Of a stretch of 64,000 bases of DNA, positions 13,539-23,207 are shown piece after piece. The notes beneath the pieces are model-generated. The model did not search any database and was not told the DNA's origin. It saw only the letters and a program-made list of their open reading frames with translations. The position numbers were made by a program, and so were the translations under genes. Source of the stretch: an uncultured Dorea sp. (GTDB taxonomy: Bacteria; Bacillota; Clostridia; Lachnospirales; Lachnospiraceae); the NCBI GenBank assembly GCA_947063855.1, contig CAMSTW010000002.1:1-64000 (forward strand), written 5' to 3'. Position 1 is the stretch's first letter; every line of letters starts with the position of its first letter.

Positions 13539-14477
13539 ATGGGATTCGAACACAAGTCAGTATTACTGAAAGAGACGGTCGACGGTCTGAACGTCAGGCC
13601 GGACGGGATCTATGTAGACGGCACGCTGGGCGGAGGCGGACACAGCTTCGAGGTGTGCAGACGTCTGGGAGAAAAAGGGAGTATTGTAGGAATAGACCAG
13701 GACGCGGCGGCCATAGAGGCTGCGGGCGGCCGGCTGAAAGACTTCGGGGAGAAGGTCACGATAGTCAGGAGCAACTATTGTGATATGAAGTCGAGGCTCC
13801 ATGAATTAGGCATTGACAAGGTGGACGGTATCATTCTGGATCTGGGCGTATCGTCGTACCAACTGGACACGGCTGAACGGGGATTTTCCTACCGTGAGGA
13901 CGCGCCCCTTGATATGAGGATGGATACGCGTCAGGCGATGACGGCCAGGGACATTGTCAATGACTACAGTGAGATGGAATTATACCGTGTGATCAGGGAT
14001 TACGGGGAGGATAAGTTTGCGAGGAATATCGCCAGGCATATCGTAACCGCACGCGGGAAGAGACCGATCGAGACCACGGGACAGCTGACAGAGATCATCA
14101 GGGAGTCCATACCAATGAAGTATCAGAAGAAGAGCGGACATCCGGCGAAGCGGACGTTTCAGGCGGTCCGCATCGAGCTTAACCGGGAGCTGGAGGTACT
14201 GAGAGATTCATTGGATGATATGATAGAACTGCTGAATCCGGGAGGGAGATTGTGTATCATTACCTTCCATTCACTGGAGGACAGGATTGTGAAGAGTGCA
14301 TTTAAGAAGAATGAGAACCCATGCACCTGTCCGCCTGATTTCCCGGTATGTGTATGCGGGAATGTATCAAAGGGGAGTATTGTTACTAGAAAGCCGATTC
14401 TGCCGGGTGAGGAAGAGTTAGAGTCCAACAGCCGTTCCAAGAGTGCGAAGCTTCGTATCTTCGAACGGGGGCATTAG
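13539..14477 (+). CDS. rsmH: 16S rRNA (cytosine-1402-N4)-methyltransferase
   Basis: A 312-residue protein. It starts [19 protein letters not shown], has the SAM-binding [20 protein letters not shown] loop, the [15 protein letters not shown] segment and the C-terminal [15 protein letters not shown] signature. RsmH methylates N4 of C1402 in the ribosomal P site. ATG13539 is preferred because GAGGGAG lies 6 bases upstream, whereas an in-frame ATG at 13512 has none. Second gene of the division cluster, as in most Firmicutes. Confidence 0.97.
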   Translation: MGFEHKSVLLKETVDGLNVRPDGIYVDGTLGGGGHSFEVCRRLGEKGSIVGIDQDAAAIEAAGGRLKDFGEKVTIVRSNYCDMKSRLHELGIDKVDGIILDLGVSSYQLDTAERGFSYREDAPLDMRMDTRQAMTARDIVNDYSEMELYRVIRDYGEDKFARNIARHIVTARGKRPIETTGQLTEIIRESIPMKYQKKSGHPAKRTFQAVRIELNRELEVLRDSLDDMIELLNPGGRLCIITFHSLEDRIVKSAFKKNENPCTCPPDFPVCVCGNVSKGSIVTRKPILPGEEELESNSRSKSAKLRIFERGH

Positions 14478-14518
14478 AGGCGGATACCAAAGAGCAGGAA
14501 CAGGAAGGGGTGACGTGT

Positions 14519-15064
14519 ATGGCAGCAGGAAGAAGACATTCCAGAAGAGAACAATCGCACAGAAGAAGAGAAGACACAGATTCTCAGATGTATGTATACG
14601 GCAATGTGGCGGCGGTGCCGGAAGCTGTCCCGGGATACAGGGAGAAGTCACCCGCAAGACCTGAGAAGAAGGCGAGCAGGCAGGTCCGGAAGAATAGGAG
14701 GAAGGCCCTTCATATGAATTCGGCCTATGTGATCTTCCTGTCCGTGGCGGCTGTCATGGCAGTCATCGTATGTGTGAATTATGTCAAACTGCAGTCACGG
14801 ATCACGGGATGTTCCAAGAATATCACAGCTATGCAGGCAGAGCTGGCGAATCTGAAGGAAGAGAATAACGCAAGATACAACGCGGTTATGGATTCTGTGA
14901 ATCTGGACGAGATCAGGGACCGCGCCCAGAATCAGCTGGGCATGGTCTATGCTTCACCGGAACAGATTATCAAGTACGATGATCCGGCGGCAGATTATGT
15001 GAAGCAGTACGAGGATATTCCGGAGGATGGAGTGATTGCCCGCTCAGGCAGGGGAAACAGATAG
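14519..15064 (+). CDS. ftsL: Cell division protein FtsL-like
   Basis: A 181-residue bitopic protein: a long basic cytoplasmic region (1-65), one transmembrane helix (about 70-90, AYVIFLSVAAVMAVIVCVNY) and an extracellular coiled coil (about 92-130, containing ITAMQAELANLKEENNARY) ending in an RAQNQLGMVYAS motif typical of FtsL/DivIC. FtsL forms a complex with DivIB and DivIC that activates the septal FtsW-PBP pair. The N-terminal extension is long for the family. ATG14519 has AGGAAGGGG upstream; GTG14510 is an alternative. Family identity rests on layout and position. Confidence 0.8.
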   Translation: MAAGRRHSRREQSHRRREDTDSQMYVYGNVAAVPEAVPGYREKSPARPEKKASRQVRKNRRKALHMNSAYVIFLSVAAVMAVIVCVNYVKLQSRITGCSKNITAMQAELANLKEENNARYNAVMDSVNLDEIRDRAQNQLGMVYASPEQIIKYDDPAADYVKQYEDIPEDGVIARSGRGNR

Positions 15065-15068
15065 GTGT

Positions 15069-16922
15069 ATGATGGCAAAGCATATAATAAGTTCAAAGAA
15101 TTTACTCAAGAAGAAATTTACAAAGTTCATGCAGAAGAAGCTGGTATTGTTGTTTGTAGCGATTATACTGGCTTTTACTGTATTAGTAGGGAGAATTACC
15201 TATATTAATGCGTCCAACGGTTCGGACTATACGAGGATGGTCCTGGACAGACAGCAATACGACAGCAGGACCATACCCTTCAGGCGGGGGGATATCCTGG
15301 ACCGCAACGGCACGAAGATGGCAACCAGCGAGCGGGTGTATAATGTGATACTGGATGTGGAATATATGTGCAGTGAGAAGGAGTATATCGACCCCACCAT
15401 AAAGGTGCTGGGAGAGTGTTTCGGGATCGAGGAGGCGCAGGTGCGCACGCTGATTGAGGAGAAACCGTCCAGCAGATACAGTATCCTTAAGAAGGGCGTG
15501 GATTTCGAGACGGCCCAGAGGTTCGAGGCAATTGACGCCGACAAGGAGAAGTATCCGGATGTCAGGGGCATCTGGCTTGAGGATGACTATATCAGGAAAT
15601 ACCCCTATCATACGCTGGCCAGTGATGTGATCGGGTTCACGGTGAACGGCAACATCGGAAACTGCGGGATAGAAGCCTCGTATAATTCGGTGCTGAACGG
15701 GACGGATGGAAGGGTATATGGATACCTGGATGAGGACGCGGATTTCGAGCGCACGGTGAAGGAGCCCCAGAGCGGCAATACGGTGGTATCTACGATAGAC
15801 TTACAGGTGCAGAATATCGTAGAGAAGCATATCCAGGCGTTCAACGAGACCTATAAGAACGGGGCAAGGCCGGGAGAAGGCAGTAAGAATACGGCGGTGA
15901 TCGTGATGAACCCGCAGAACGGTGAAATCCTTGCAGAAGCCTCCTACCCCAATTTCGATCTGAACCAGCCAAGGGATCTGACAAGATATTATTCAGAAGA
16001 GCAGATCGCGGGGATGGCGGAAGAGGAGCTGGTAGAGAAATACAATGAATTGTGGAATAATTTCTGTGTCAGCGAGCCTTTTGAACCGGGATCTACGGCC
16101 AAGCCTTTTACGATCTCGGCGGGGCTGGAGACCGGGCTGCTCACAGGGGACGAAGTATACAGCTGCGGAGGTATGATGCATATCGGAGATCATGATATCC
16201 ATTGTAATAATACCAGTGGACACGGGAGCCAGTCGCTTAAGCGGTCTCTTGAGAATTCCTGTAACGTGGCGCTGATGCAGATCGGGCTGGATATGGGAAA
16301 GGAAGAGTTCTGCAGGTATCAGGAGTTGTTTGGGTTTGGCCAGAGTACGGGGGTAGATCTGCCGCGGGAGTCGGCGGGAGTCCTGTACAATGTGGATGAT
16401 ATGGATTCGGCGAGTTTGGCTACGAATGCGTTCGGCCAGAACTTCAATGTGACGATGACCCAGCTTGCCGCTGCCTTCTGTTCGCTGATTAACGGCGGTG
16501 AGTATTACAAGCCCCATGTGGTAAGGCAGATATGGGATGAGAACGGCAACCTGATTGAGAACAAGAATCCGGTCGTCACAAGAAGGACGGTCTCAAAGGA
16601 GACCAGCGACATCATCAAGGACTATATGTTGGGAGTCGTGGAGGAAGGGACGGGAAGGTCAGCGGCAGTGGAAGGCTACGATATCGGAGGAAAGACCGGT
16701 ACGGCCGAGAAGCAACCGCGGTCCGCGAAGAATCATCTGCTGTCCTTTATCGGGTACGCCCCGCAGGAGAATCCACAGGTGGTCGTGTATGTGGTGGTAG
16801 ACGAGCCTAACGTGGCAAATCAGGCGTCCTGCTCTTACGCAATGCAGCTGTCGGCGGATATTATGAGAGAGATCTTTCCATATCTCGGGATTGAGAAGTC
16901 AGCAGGGAATCCACAAGAGTGA
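15069..16922 (+). CDS. Class B penicillin-binding protein (FtsI/PBP2B-like)
   Basis: A 617-residue transpeptidase: basic N-terminus, transmembrane helix (about 22-45), dimerisation domain with RRGDILDRNGTKMATS, and transpeptidase domain with all three active-site motifs: S342-x-x-K345 (GSTAK), S397-C-N399 and K542-T-G544. No PASTA domains. It would cross-link septal peptidoglycan with the SEDS protein at 21119. It begins 4 bp after the ftsL stop, with only a modest ribosome binding site, so coupling with ftsL is likely. The next gene is a paralogue with a similar C-terminal ending (PYLGIEK), pointing to tandem duplication. Confidence 0.93.
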   Translation: MMAKHIISSKNLLKKKFTKFMQKKLVLLFVAIILAFTVLVGRITYINASNGSDYTRMVLDRQQYDSRTIPFRRGDILDRNGTKMATSERVYNVILDVEYMCSEKEYIDPTIKVLGECFGIEEAQVRTLIEEKPSSRYSILKKGVDFETAQRFEAIDADKEKYPDVRGIWLEDDYIRKYPYHTLASDVIGFTVNGNIGNCGIEASYNSVLNGTDGRVYGYLDEDADFERTVKEPQSGNTVVSTIDLQVQNIVEKHIQAFNETYKNGARPGEGSKNTAVIVMNPQNGEILAEASYPNFDLNQPRDLTRYYSEEQIAGMAEEELVEKYNELWNNFCVSEPFEPGSTAKPFTISAGLETGLLTGDEVYSCGGMMHIGDHDIHCNNTSGHGSQSLKRSLENSCNVALMQIGLDMGKEEFCRYQELFGFGQSTGVDLPRESAGVLYNVDDMDSASLATNAFGQNFNVTMTQLAAAFCSLINGGEYYKPHVVRQIWDENGNLIENKNPVVTRRTVSKETSDIIKDYMLGVVEEGTGRSAAVEGYDIGGKTGTAEKQPRSAKNHLLSFIGYAPQENPQVVVYVVVDEPNVANQASCSYAMQLSADIMREIFPYLGIEKSAGNPQE

Positions 16923-16946
16923 AACGTTTTGGAAAAGAATGGACAT

Positions 16947-16994
16947 AACCTCGCAAGAGCCATAATAAATTATAGAAACGGCTATTGCGAGGTT
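16947..16994 (+). promoter_or_regulatory. Hairpin sequestering the ribosome binding site of the second PBP
   Basis: AACCTCGCAA (16947-16956) pairs perfectly with TTGCGAGGTT (16985-16994), with an extra GCC/GGC pairing inside. The GAGG at 16989-16992 is the ribosome binding site for ATG17002 and is buried in the stem. A short T run follows, so it could also act as a weak terminator. Confidence 0.7.
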
Positions 16995-17001
16995 TTATAG
17001 T

Positions 17002-18726
17002 ATGAAGAATAAGACTTATAATAAGAAGAAGATTCTTGTCGTGTTTGTCTGTGCGGCGGTCATTATCCTGGCGCTGACGGGAAGGCTTGTATATCTGATG
17101 GTATTCGACGCCGAGTATTATCAGAAGAAAGCGGAAGACTTACATGAGCGTGAGCGGGAGATCAAGGCGGCGCGGGGGGAGATCCTGGATGCGAAGGGAG
17201 AGGTGCTTGCAACGAATAAGACCGTGTGTACCATATCGGTGATCCACAGCCAGATCAAGGAACCCGACAAGGTGGTAAAGGCGCTGGCCGAGGCCCTTGA
17301 GATGGATGAAGAGACCGTGCGCAGAAGAGTGGAGAAGGTCTCTTCTATGGAGCGCATCAAGACGAACGTGGAGAAACCGGTCGGCGACATGATCCGTAAT
17401 ATGGAACTGGACGGCGTGAAGGTGGATGAAGATTTCAAGAGGTTCTATCCTCATAATGAACTGGCGTCGAAGGTCCTGGGATTTACCGGAGGGGATAATC
17501 AGGGGATCATCGGACTGGAGGTAAAATACGAAGAATACCTGAAAGGAATGAACGGCACGATACTGACGACGACGGATGCGAGAGGCGTGGAGCTTGATGG
17601 AGTTGCGGAGGACCGTAAAGAACCGGTTGCCGGCAATACCCTTCAGATCAGTCTGGATTATAATATCCAGATGTATGCACAGCAGATGGCGGAGAAGGTG
17701 ATGGAAGAGAAACAGGCGGACAGGGTGGGCATCCTGCTGATGAACCCGCAGAACGGGGAGATCCTGGCTATGGTCAATGTGCCGGAGTTTGACCTGAACG
17801 ATCCGTTTACCCTGAACACCGGGGCGGATGCAGGGAGCATGACAGATGAACAGAAGCAGGACGCGCTGAACCAGATGTGGAGAAATGGATGTATCAACGA
17901 TACCTATGAACCGGGTTCCACGTTCAAGATCATCACGGCGACGGCGTGCCTTGAGGAAGGGGTGGTGAAGCTTGAGGATAATTTCAGCTGTCCAGGCTAC
18001 CGGATGGTGGAGGACCGCAAGATCCGCTGCCATAAGGTCGGGGGCCATGGCGCCGAGACATTTGTCAAGGGAATCCAGAACTCCTGCAATCCTGTATTCA
18101 TAGATATCGGACTCAGGCTTGGAACGGATAACTTCTATAAATATTTCCAGCAGTTTGGGCTGATGGATATGACAGGGGTGGACCTTCCGGGAGAGGCAGG
18201 GACAATCATGCATAAGAAGGACAATGTGGGAATGGTGGAGCTGGCGACCATGAGCTTTGGACAGTCCTTCCAGGTGACGCCGATGCAGATGGCGACAACG
18301 GTCAGTTCGCTGATCAACGGCGGAAGAAGGGTGACGCCGCATTTCGGGGTAAGAGTGCTTGGGGAGGACGGAAAGGTCGTGGAAGAGTTTCAGTACAAGG
18401 AGAAGAAGAACGTTGTGTCGGCAGAGACGTCCGCGACCATGCGGACGCTTCTGGAGAGCGTCGTCGCCGAAGGGTCAGGGAAGAACGCTTATATTGAAGG
18501 CTACCGGATCGGGGGCAAGACGGCTACCTCACAGACACTGCCGAGAAGTGCGAATAAGTACATCTCGTCCTTTATCGGATTTGCGCCCGCGGACGACCCG
18601 CAGATACTGGGAATGTGTGTGATCTATAATCCGCAGGGTGTTTATTATGGGGGAACCATCGCCGCGCCTGTGGTAAGGAATATTTTTGAGAGTATATTAC
18701 CTTATCTTGGCATTGAAAAAGAATGA
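17002..18726 (+). CDS. Class B penicillin-binding protein (SpoVD-like), KTA variant
   Basis: A 574-residue paralogue of the preceding gene. It has one transmembrane helix (about 8-30), a dimerisation domain with AARGEILDAKGEVLATNKT, and the transpeptidase domain with S306-T-F-K309 and S361-C-N363. The third motif reads K506-T-A508 (GGKTATSQ) where KTG is expected. Ala for Gly is a small change and activity is likely kept, but beta-lactam affinity may differ. No PASTA domain. Position next to mraY and murD, plus a SpoVE/FtsW gene nearby, fits a spore cortex role. Translation may be limited by the hairpin over its ribosome binding site. Confidence 0.9.
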   Translation: MKNKTYNKKKILVVFVCAAVIILALTGRLVYLMVFDAEYYQKKAEDLHEREREIKAARGEILDAKGEVLATNKTVCTISVIHSQIKEPDKVVKALAEALEMDEETVRRRVEKVSSMERIKTNVEKPVGDMIRNMELDGVKVDEDFKRFYPHNELASKVLGFTGGDNQGIIGLEVKYEEYLKGMNGTILTTTDARGVELDGVAEDRKEPVAGNTLQISLDYNIQMYAQQMAEKVMEEKQADRVGILLMNPQNGEILAMVNVPEFDLNDPFTLNTGADAGSMTDEQKQDALNQMWRNGCINDTYEPGSTFKIITATACLEEGVVKLEDNFSCPGYRMVEDRKIRCHKVGGHGAETFVKGIQNSCNPVFIDIGLRLGTDNFYKYFQQFGLMDMTGVDLPGEAGTIMHKKDNVGMVELATMSFGQSFQVTPMQMATTVSSLINGGRRVTPHFGVRVLGEDGKVVEEFQYKEKKNVVSAETSATMRTLLESVVAEGSGKNAYIEGYRIGGKTATSQTLPRSANKYISSFIGFAPADDPQILGMCVIYNPQGVYYGGTIAAPVVRNIFESILPYLGIEKE

Positions 18727-18779
18727 AAAATGAAGTATACTAATGTATTGACATACAAAAGAATCAAAGAGGTGGATGT

Positions 18780-19736
18780 ATGGATTATAAGATATTTATC
18801 CCTGTGCTGATTTCGTTTGCACTGAGTGTAGTTATGGGACCGTTGATCATTCCGGTACTTAGAAGACTGAAGATGGGTCAGACCGAGAGGGAGGAGGGTG
18901 TGAAGTCACACCTCAAGAAGGCCGGGACACCTACGATGGGAGGCGTCATCATTCTGCTGAGCGTGGTGATTACATCCGTATTTTACATCGGAGATTACCC
19001 CAAGATCATACCGATTCTGTTTGTGACGCTGGGATTTGGGCTGATCGGATTTCTGGACGATTATCTGAAGGTTGTGATGAAGCGGTCCGACGGATTGTTT
19101 CCGATGCAGAAGATGGCGCTGCAGATTGTGGTTACTGCTGTATTTGCGTTCTATATTATCAGATTCACAGACGTATCACTGGCGCTTCTTTTGCCGTTTA
19201 CAGGGGGCAGATACTGGAATATCGGGTGGCTGGCCATTCCGCTGATGTTTGTTGCCGTAATCGGCGTTGTGAACGGCGTGAATTTTACAGACGGTCTGGA
19301 TGGACTGGCCTCAAGCGTGACTGTTCTGGTGGCTACATTCTTCACGGTGGTTGCGGTGGGCACCAGAAGCGGTATAGAACCGGTCACCTGTGCGGTGGTA
19401 GGCGCGCTGCTGGGATTTCTCCTGTTTAATGTATATCCGGCCAGTGTATTCATGGGAGATACAGGATCTCTGGCGCTGGGCGGGTTTGTGGCGTCCGCGG
19501 CATACATGCTGCAGATGCCGCTGTTTATCATTATTGTAGGACTGATCTATCTTGTAGAAGTGCTGTCGGTAATGATACAAGTGACATATTTTAAGAAGAC
19601 AGGCGGTAAGCGCATCTTTAAGATGGCGCCGATACATCATCATTTTGAGTTATGCGGATGGTCGGAGACGAGGGTAGTGGCAGTATTTTCCATTATTACG
19701 GCGATCCTGTGTCTGATCGCGTTGATGGCCATGTAG
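18780..19736 (+). CDS. mraY: Phospho-N-acetylmuramoyl-pentapeptide transferase
   Basis: A 318-residue polytopic enzyme with about ten membrane helices. It makes lipid I from UDP-MurNAc-pentapeptide and undecaprenyl phosphate. Signature segments: KKAGTPTMGGVIILLS, FGLIGFLDDYLKVV with the catalytic Asp pair, NGVNFTDGLDGLA, FNVYPASVFMGDTGSLALGG and the APIHHHFEL histidine motif. AGAGGTGG lies before ATG18780. It follows the PBP pair by 53 bp and precedes murD by 16 bp, in one transcription unit. Confidence 0.97.
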   Translation: MDYKIFIPVLISFALSVVMGPLIIPVLRRLKMGQTEREEGVKSHLKKAGTPTMGGVIILLSVVITSVFYIGDYPKIIPILFVTLGFGLIGFLDDYLKVVMKRSDGLFPMQKMALQIVVTAVFAFYIIRFTDVSLALLLPFTGGRYWNIGWLAIPLMFVAVIGVVNGVNFTDGLDGLASSVTVLVATFFTVVAVGTRSGIEPVTCAVVGALLGFLLFNVYPASVFMGDTGSLALGGFVASAAYMLQMPLFIIIVGLIYLVEVLSVMIQVTYFKKTGGKRIFKMAPIHHHFELCGWSETRVVAVFSIITAILCLIALMAM

Positions 19737-19752
19737 GAGGAGACATGCAGCT

Positions 19753-21105
19753 ATGGAAGTGACGAATAAGAGAGTGCTGGTATTTGGTTCCGGGATCAGC
19801 GGGATCGGGGCAGTGGGATTACTGGAAGAGCAGGGCGCGCAGGTTGTGCTCTATGATGGCAATGAGAAGCTTAAGGAGGAAGAAGTCAGAGGGAAGCTTA
19901 AAGAGGGCAGCCGCGCACAGATTGTGATCGGACCATTTCCGGGGGAGCTTCTTGAAAGACTGGATATTGCGGTACTGAGCCCCGGAGTGCCGACCGACCT
20001 GCCGATCGTGAATCAGATGAGGGAGAGCGGGATTCTGATTACCGGCGAGGTGGAACTGGCGTATGAGTCGGGCCGGGGGGACGTACTTGCGGTTACCGGT
20101 ACCAACGGGAAGACTACGACCACCGCCCTCCTTGGAGAGATTATGAAGAATTACCGCAAGAAGGTGTTTGTGGTAGGCAACATCGGGAACCCGTATACGG
20201 CGGCGGCCGCGCAGATGGATGACGATACGGTCACGGTTGCGGAGATGAGCAGCTTCCAGTTGGAGACGATCATAGATTTCAGGCCGAAGGTGAGCGCGAT
20301 CCTTAATTTTACGCCGGATCACCTGAACCGCCATCATACCATGGAAGCCTATGTGAATGCGAAGAAGAATATTGCAAGGAATCAGACGGAGAAGGACTTC
20401 TGTATCCTGAATTACGAGGATGAACGGACAAGAGAATTTGGTGAAAATATCAGGGCGCAGGTTCTATATTTCAGCAGCCGGCGTAAACTAGAACAGGGGA
20501 TCTGTCTCGAGGACGGTGATATCATCTATCGATATGGCGGCGAAGTGAAGGTCTGCAATGTCGAAGAACTGAATCTCCTTGGGATGCATAACTATGAGAA
20601 TGTGATGGCGGCTGCGGCGATGGCGCTGGTATATGGCGTTCCGGTGGAGATTGTCCGTAAGACCGTGAAGGCGTTTGAAGGCGTAGAGCACAGGATAGAG
20701 TATGTGACGCAGAAGGACGGGGTCGCGTATTATAATGATTCCAAGGGGACCAATCCGGATGCGGCGATCAAGGGGATTCAGGCCATGAACCGTCCAACCG
20801 TGCTGATCGGAGGGGGGTATGACAAGGATTCCTCCTATACAGAGTGGATCAACAGTTTTGACGGCAAGGTCAAAAAGCTTGTCCTGACCGGGGCCACGAA
20901 GGAGAAGATTGCACGGGACGCCAGGGCCTGCGGGTTCGAGGATTATGTGTTTACAGATACCTTTGAAGAGGCAGTGCTTGAGGCTGCGAAGACGGCAGGA
21001 CCGGGGGATGCGGTTCTTTTATCCCCGGCATGTGCAAGCTGGGATATGTTCCCAAGCTATGAAGTACGCGGAGAGAAGTTCAAAGAGATTGTAAATTCCT
21101 TATAA
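19753..21105 (+). CDS. murD: UDP-N-acetylmuramoylalanine--D-glutamate ligase
   Basis: A 450-residue Mur ligase. The N-terminal Rossmann domain binds UDP-MurNAc-L-Ala (RVLVFGSGISGIGAVGLLEE). The central ATPase domain has VTGTNGKTTTTALLGEI (P-loop), and the middle part includes LNFTPDHLNRH. The C-terminal domain has YNDSKGTNPDA and LLSPACASWDMF. It adds D-Glu in the cytoplasm. murE, murF and murC are not in this cluster, so the rest of the pentapeptide pathway lies elsewhere. Confidence 0.97.
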   Translation: MEVTNKRVLVFGSGISGIGAVGLLEEQGAQVVLYDGNEKLKEEEVRGKLKEGSRAQIVIGPFPGELLERLDIAVLSPGVPTDLPIVNQMRESGILITGEVELAYESGRGDVLAVTGTNGKTTTTALLGEIMKNYRKKVFVVGNIGNPYTAAAAQMDDDTVTVAEMSSFQLETIIDFRPKVSAILNFTPDHLNRHHTMEAYVNAKKNIARNQTEKDFCILNYEDERTREFGENIRAQVLYFSSRRKLEQGICLEDGDIIYRYGGEVKVCNVEELNLLGMHNYENVMAAAAMALVYGVPVEIVRKTVKAFEGVEHRIEYVTQKDGVAYYNDSKGTNPDAAIKGIQAMNRPTVLIGGGYDKDSSYTEWINSFDGKVKKLVLTGATKEKIARDARACGFEDYVFTDTFEEAVLEAAKTAGPGDAVLLSPACASWDMFPSYEVRGEKFKEIVNSL

Positions 21106-21118
21106 GGAGTGGCATATA

Positions 21119-22270
21119 TTGGCTCAGTCTAAATCCAGAAGGTATACCCGCGGGACGTTACAAAGTGCAGGCGCTGACGGGACGGGGGAACAGCTGCGCA
21201 GTTTTACAGGGTATGACTATACGCTTCTGACCGCCCTTTCGTTCCTTGTGGTCATGGGGCTTGTGATCCTGTACAGTACGAGTGCGTATAACGGCGAAGT
21301 GAAGTTCCATGATTCCTTTTACTATCTTAAGAAACAGGCATTTGCAACACTGCTTGGAATTGCCGGTATGTTTATTGTAGCGAATATGGATTACCACGTG
21401 TGGAGGCATCTGGCGGCGCTTGGGTATCTGACGGCGATCCTGCTGTCTGTGGCAGTGTTGTTTATCGGTGATGAGATTAATGGTTCCAAAAGATGGCTTT
21501 CTTTGGGACCGTTTTCTTTTCAGCCGTCAGAATTTGCGAAGGTGGCCGTCATACTCTTTCTTGCCCACATGGTGACAAAGTATGCAAAAGATATGGCGAA
21601 GATGCGCACGATGGTCCGGATCATGATATCAGTCCTGCCCATCGTGGGACTGGTAGGCGCCAGCAACTTAAGTACGGCGATCATTATCCTGGGGATTGGA
21701 GTCATCCTGGTGTTCGTCGCAAGTCCGAAGTACGGCCAGTTTGTATTTATGGGGATTCTCGGTGTGGGGTTTATGACGATATTCCTGGCGCTTGAGAGTT
21801 ACCGCCTGGAACGGCTCGCCATCTGGAGGAACCCGGAAGCATATGAGAAGGGCTATCAGACCCTGCAGGGCCTGTATGCGATTGGATCGGGCGGCCTGTT
21901 TGGGAGAGGGCTGGGGGAGAGTATCCAGAAGCTCGGATTTGTTCCGGAGGCGCAGAATGATATGATATTTTCAATCATATGCGAAGAACTGGGATTGTTC
22001 GGAGCAGGGTTCGTGCTGATTTTGTTCCTGATCCTGATCTGGCGTTTCTTCGTGATCGCGACCCATGCGAAGGATCTCTTTGGCGCGCTGATCGCGTCGG
22101 GCGCCATGGGGCACATGATGATTCAGGTGATACTGAATATTGCGGTGGTTACGAATACCATCCCCAATACAGGGATCACGCTGCCTTTTATCAGCTACGG
22201 AGGAACTTCGGTCGTATTTCTCCTGGTGGAGATGGGACTTGTGCTGAGCGTATCGTCATATGCAAAGTAG
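21119..22270 (+). CDS. ftsW: FtsW/SpoVE lipid II polymerase of the division cluster
   Basis: A 383-residue SEDS protein with TTG start and AAGGAG at about 10 bases. Signature regions: FQPSEFAKVAVILF, the extracellular GYQTLQGLYAIGSGGLFGRG loop, PEAQNDMIFSIICEELG and the terminal ITLPFISYGGTSVV. It is shorter at both ends than the copy at 10312 and has no long basic tail beyond 30 residues. It probably pairs with one or both PBPs upstream at the septum. It cannot be separated into FtsW or SpoVE by sequence alone. Confidence 0.93.
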   Translation: MAQSKSRRYTRGTLQSAGADGTGEQLRSFTGYDYTLLTALSFLVVMGLVILYSTSAYNGEVKFHDSFYYLKKQAFATLLGIAGMFIVANMDYHVWRHLAALGYLTAILLSVAVLFIGDEINGSKRWLSLGPFSFQPSEFAKVAVILFLAHMVTKYAKDMAKMRTMVRIMISVLPIVGLVGASNLSTAIIILGIGVILVFVASPKYGQFVFMGILGVGFMTIFLALESYRLERLAIWRNPEAYEKGYQTLQGLYAIGSGGLFGRGLGESIQKLGFVPEAQNDMIFSIICEELGLFGAGFVLILFLILIWRFFVIATHAKDLFGALIASGAMGHMMIQVILNIAVVTNTIPNTGITLPFISYGGTSVVFLLVEMGLVLSVSSYAK

Positions 22271-22355
22271 AGCGGCCGGGACGCACGTCTTACGAAAAAG
22301 CAGTTTCAGGGCAGTCTGCCGGGAAAATACAATAAGACAGAGGGAGCGTGAAGCT

Positions 22356-23138
22356 ATGGGAAACAGGGAATATCAGGAGAGGGAAAGACCCGCAAGAAAG
22401 CGGAAGAAGACCCACGGGGTGTTTGCAGTTGTGTCGTTTCTTCTGGGAACCGCCATCATAGCCGGTCTGATCTTCGTCCTCTTCTATGTACAGAAGATAG
22501 AGATCCGCGGAAATGAATATGTGACGGAGAAGGAGATCGCCGGGGCGGTCCAGAGCGACAGGTTTTCTGTCAACACATTGTATATTCTGGGAAAGTATGC
22601 GCTGGGAAAGGGCGAAGTACCGCCGTGCCTTGAGCGCATGAAGGTGGGGATGAAGGCTCCGTGGATCGTGAAGGTGGATGTGAAGGAGAAGCCGATTGTC
22701 GGATACATAGTGAATAACGGCAAATATGATTACTTTGACAAGGAAGGGCTGGTTGTACTGGAATCCTCCGTATTGATGGAGGGGCTGCCATATATCGAGG
22801 GGATTGAGGTAGAGAAGGTGCGGCTGTATCAGCCGCTTACGAGCGAGGATACGCAGATCTTCGGGCAGCTCCTTGATACGTCGAAGGAGCTTAAGAAGTA
22901 TGAACTGGCAGTGGACCGGATCGTGTGTGAGAAGAATGAGATCTGTCTTTACAGCGGGAAAGTAAGAATATGCTTAGGGAGCACGGTGTCTGCAAAGAAG
23001 ATCGCACAGATCAGGCCGATCCTTGAGAAGCTTGGCGACAGGGAAGGGACGCTGCACCTTGAGAATTATTCGGAGATGAATCAGTCGGTCACCTTTGAAG
23101 AAGGGGAGATCATTACAGGAGAAGGTGCGGAAGGGTAA
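22356..23138 (+). CDS. Cell division protein DivIB/FtsQ
   Basis: A 260-residue bitopic protein. It has a basic cytoplasmic tail (1-25), a transmembrane helix (about 27-48, with FLLGTAIIAGLIFVLFYV) and then a POTRA domain beginning VQKIEIRGNEYVTEKEIAGA. The FtsQ/DivIB beta domain (PWIVKVDVKEKPIVGYIVNN) follows. It bridges FtsL/DivIC and the septal synthases. ATG22356 has GGGAGCG upstream; the frame is open further upstream but overlaps ftsW. It is the last gene before the separate ftsZ promoter. Confidence 0.9.
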   Translation: MGNREYQERERPARKRKKTHGVFAVVSFLLGTAIIAGLIFVLFYVQKIEIRGNEYVTEKEIAGAVQSDRFSVNTLYILGKYALGKGEVPPCLERMKVGMKAPWIVKVDVKEKPIVGYIVNNGKYDYFDKEGLVVLESSVLMEGLPYIEGIEVEKVRLYQPLTSEDTQIFGQLLDTSKELKKYELAVDRIVCEKNEICLYSGKVRICLGSTVSAKKIAQIRPILEKLGDREGTLHLENYSEMNQSVTFEEGEIITGEGAEG

Positions 23139-23207
23139 GAGACGGCGGATATTCAGATACGGGGAAGAAAAATAAGGAAGAAAAATAAGAAAAATAGAGA
23201 AATTCTA

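Noticed and set aside
17140..18342. A 400-residue minus-strand ORF
   Set aside because: It lies wholly antisense to the second PBP, is His/Arg/Leu-rich as expected from the shadow of a coding strand, and has no start signals.
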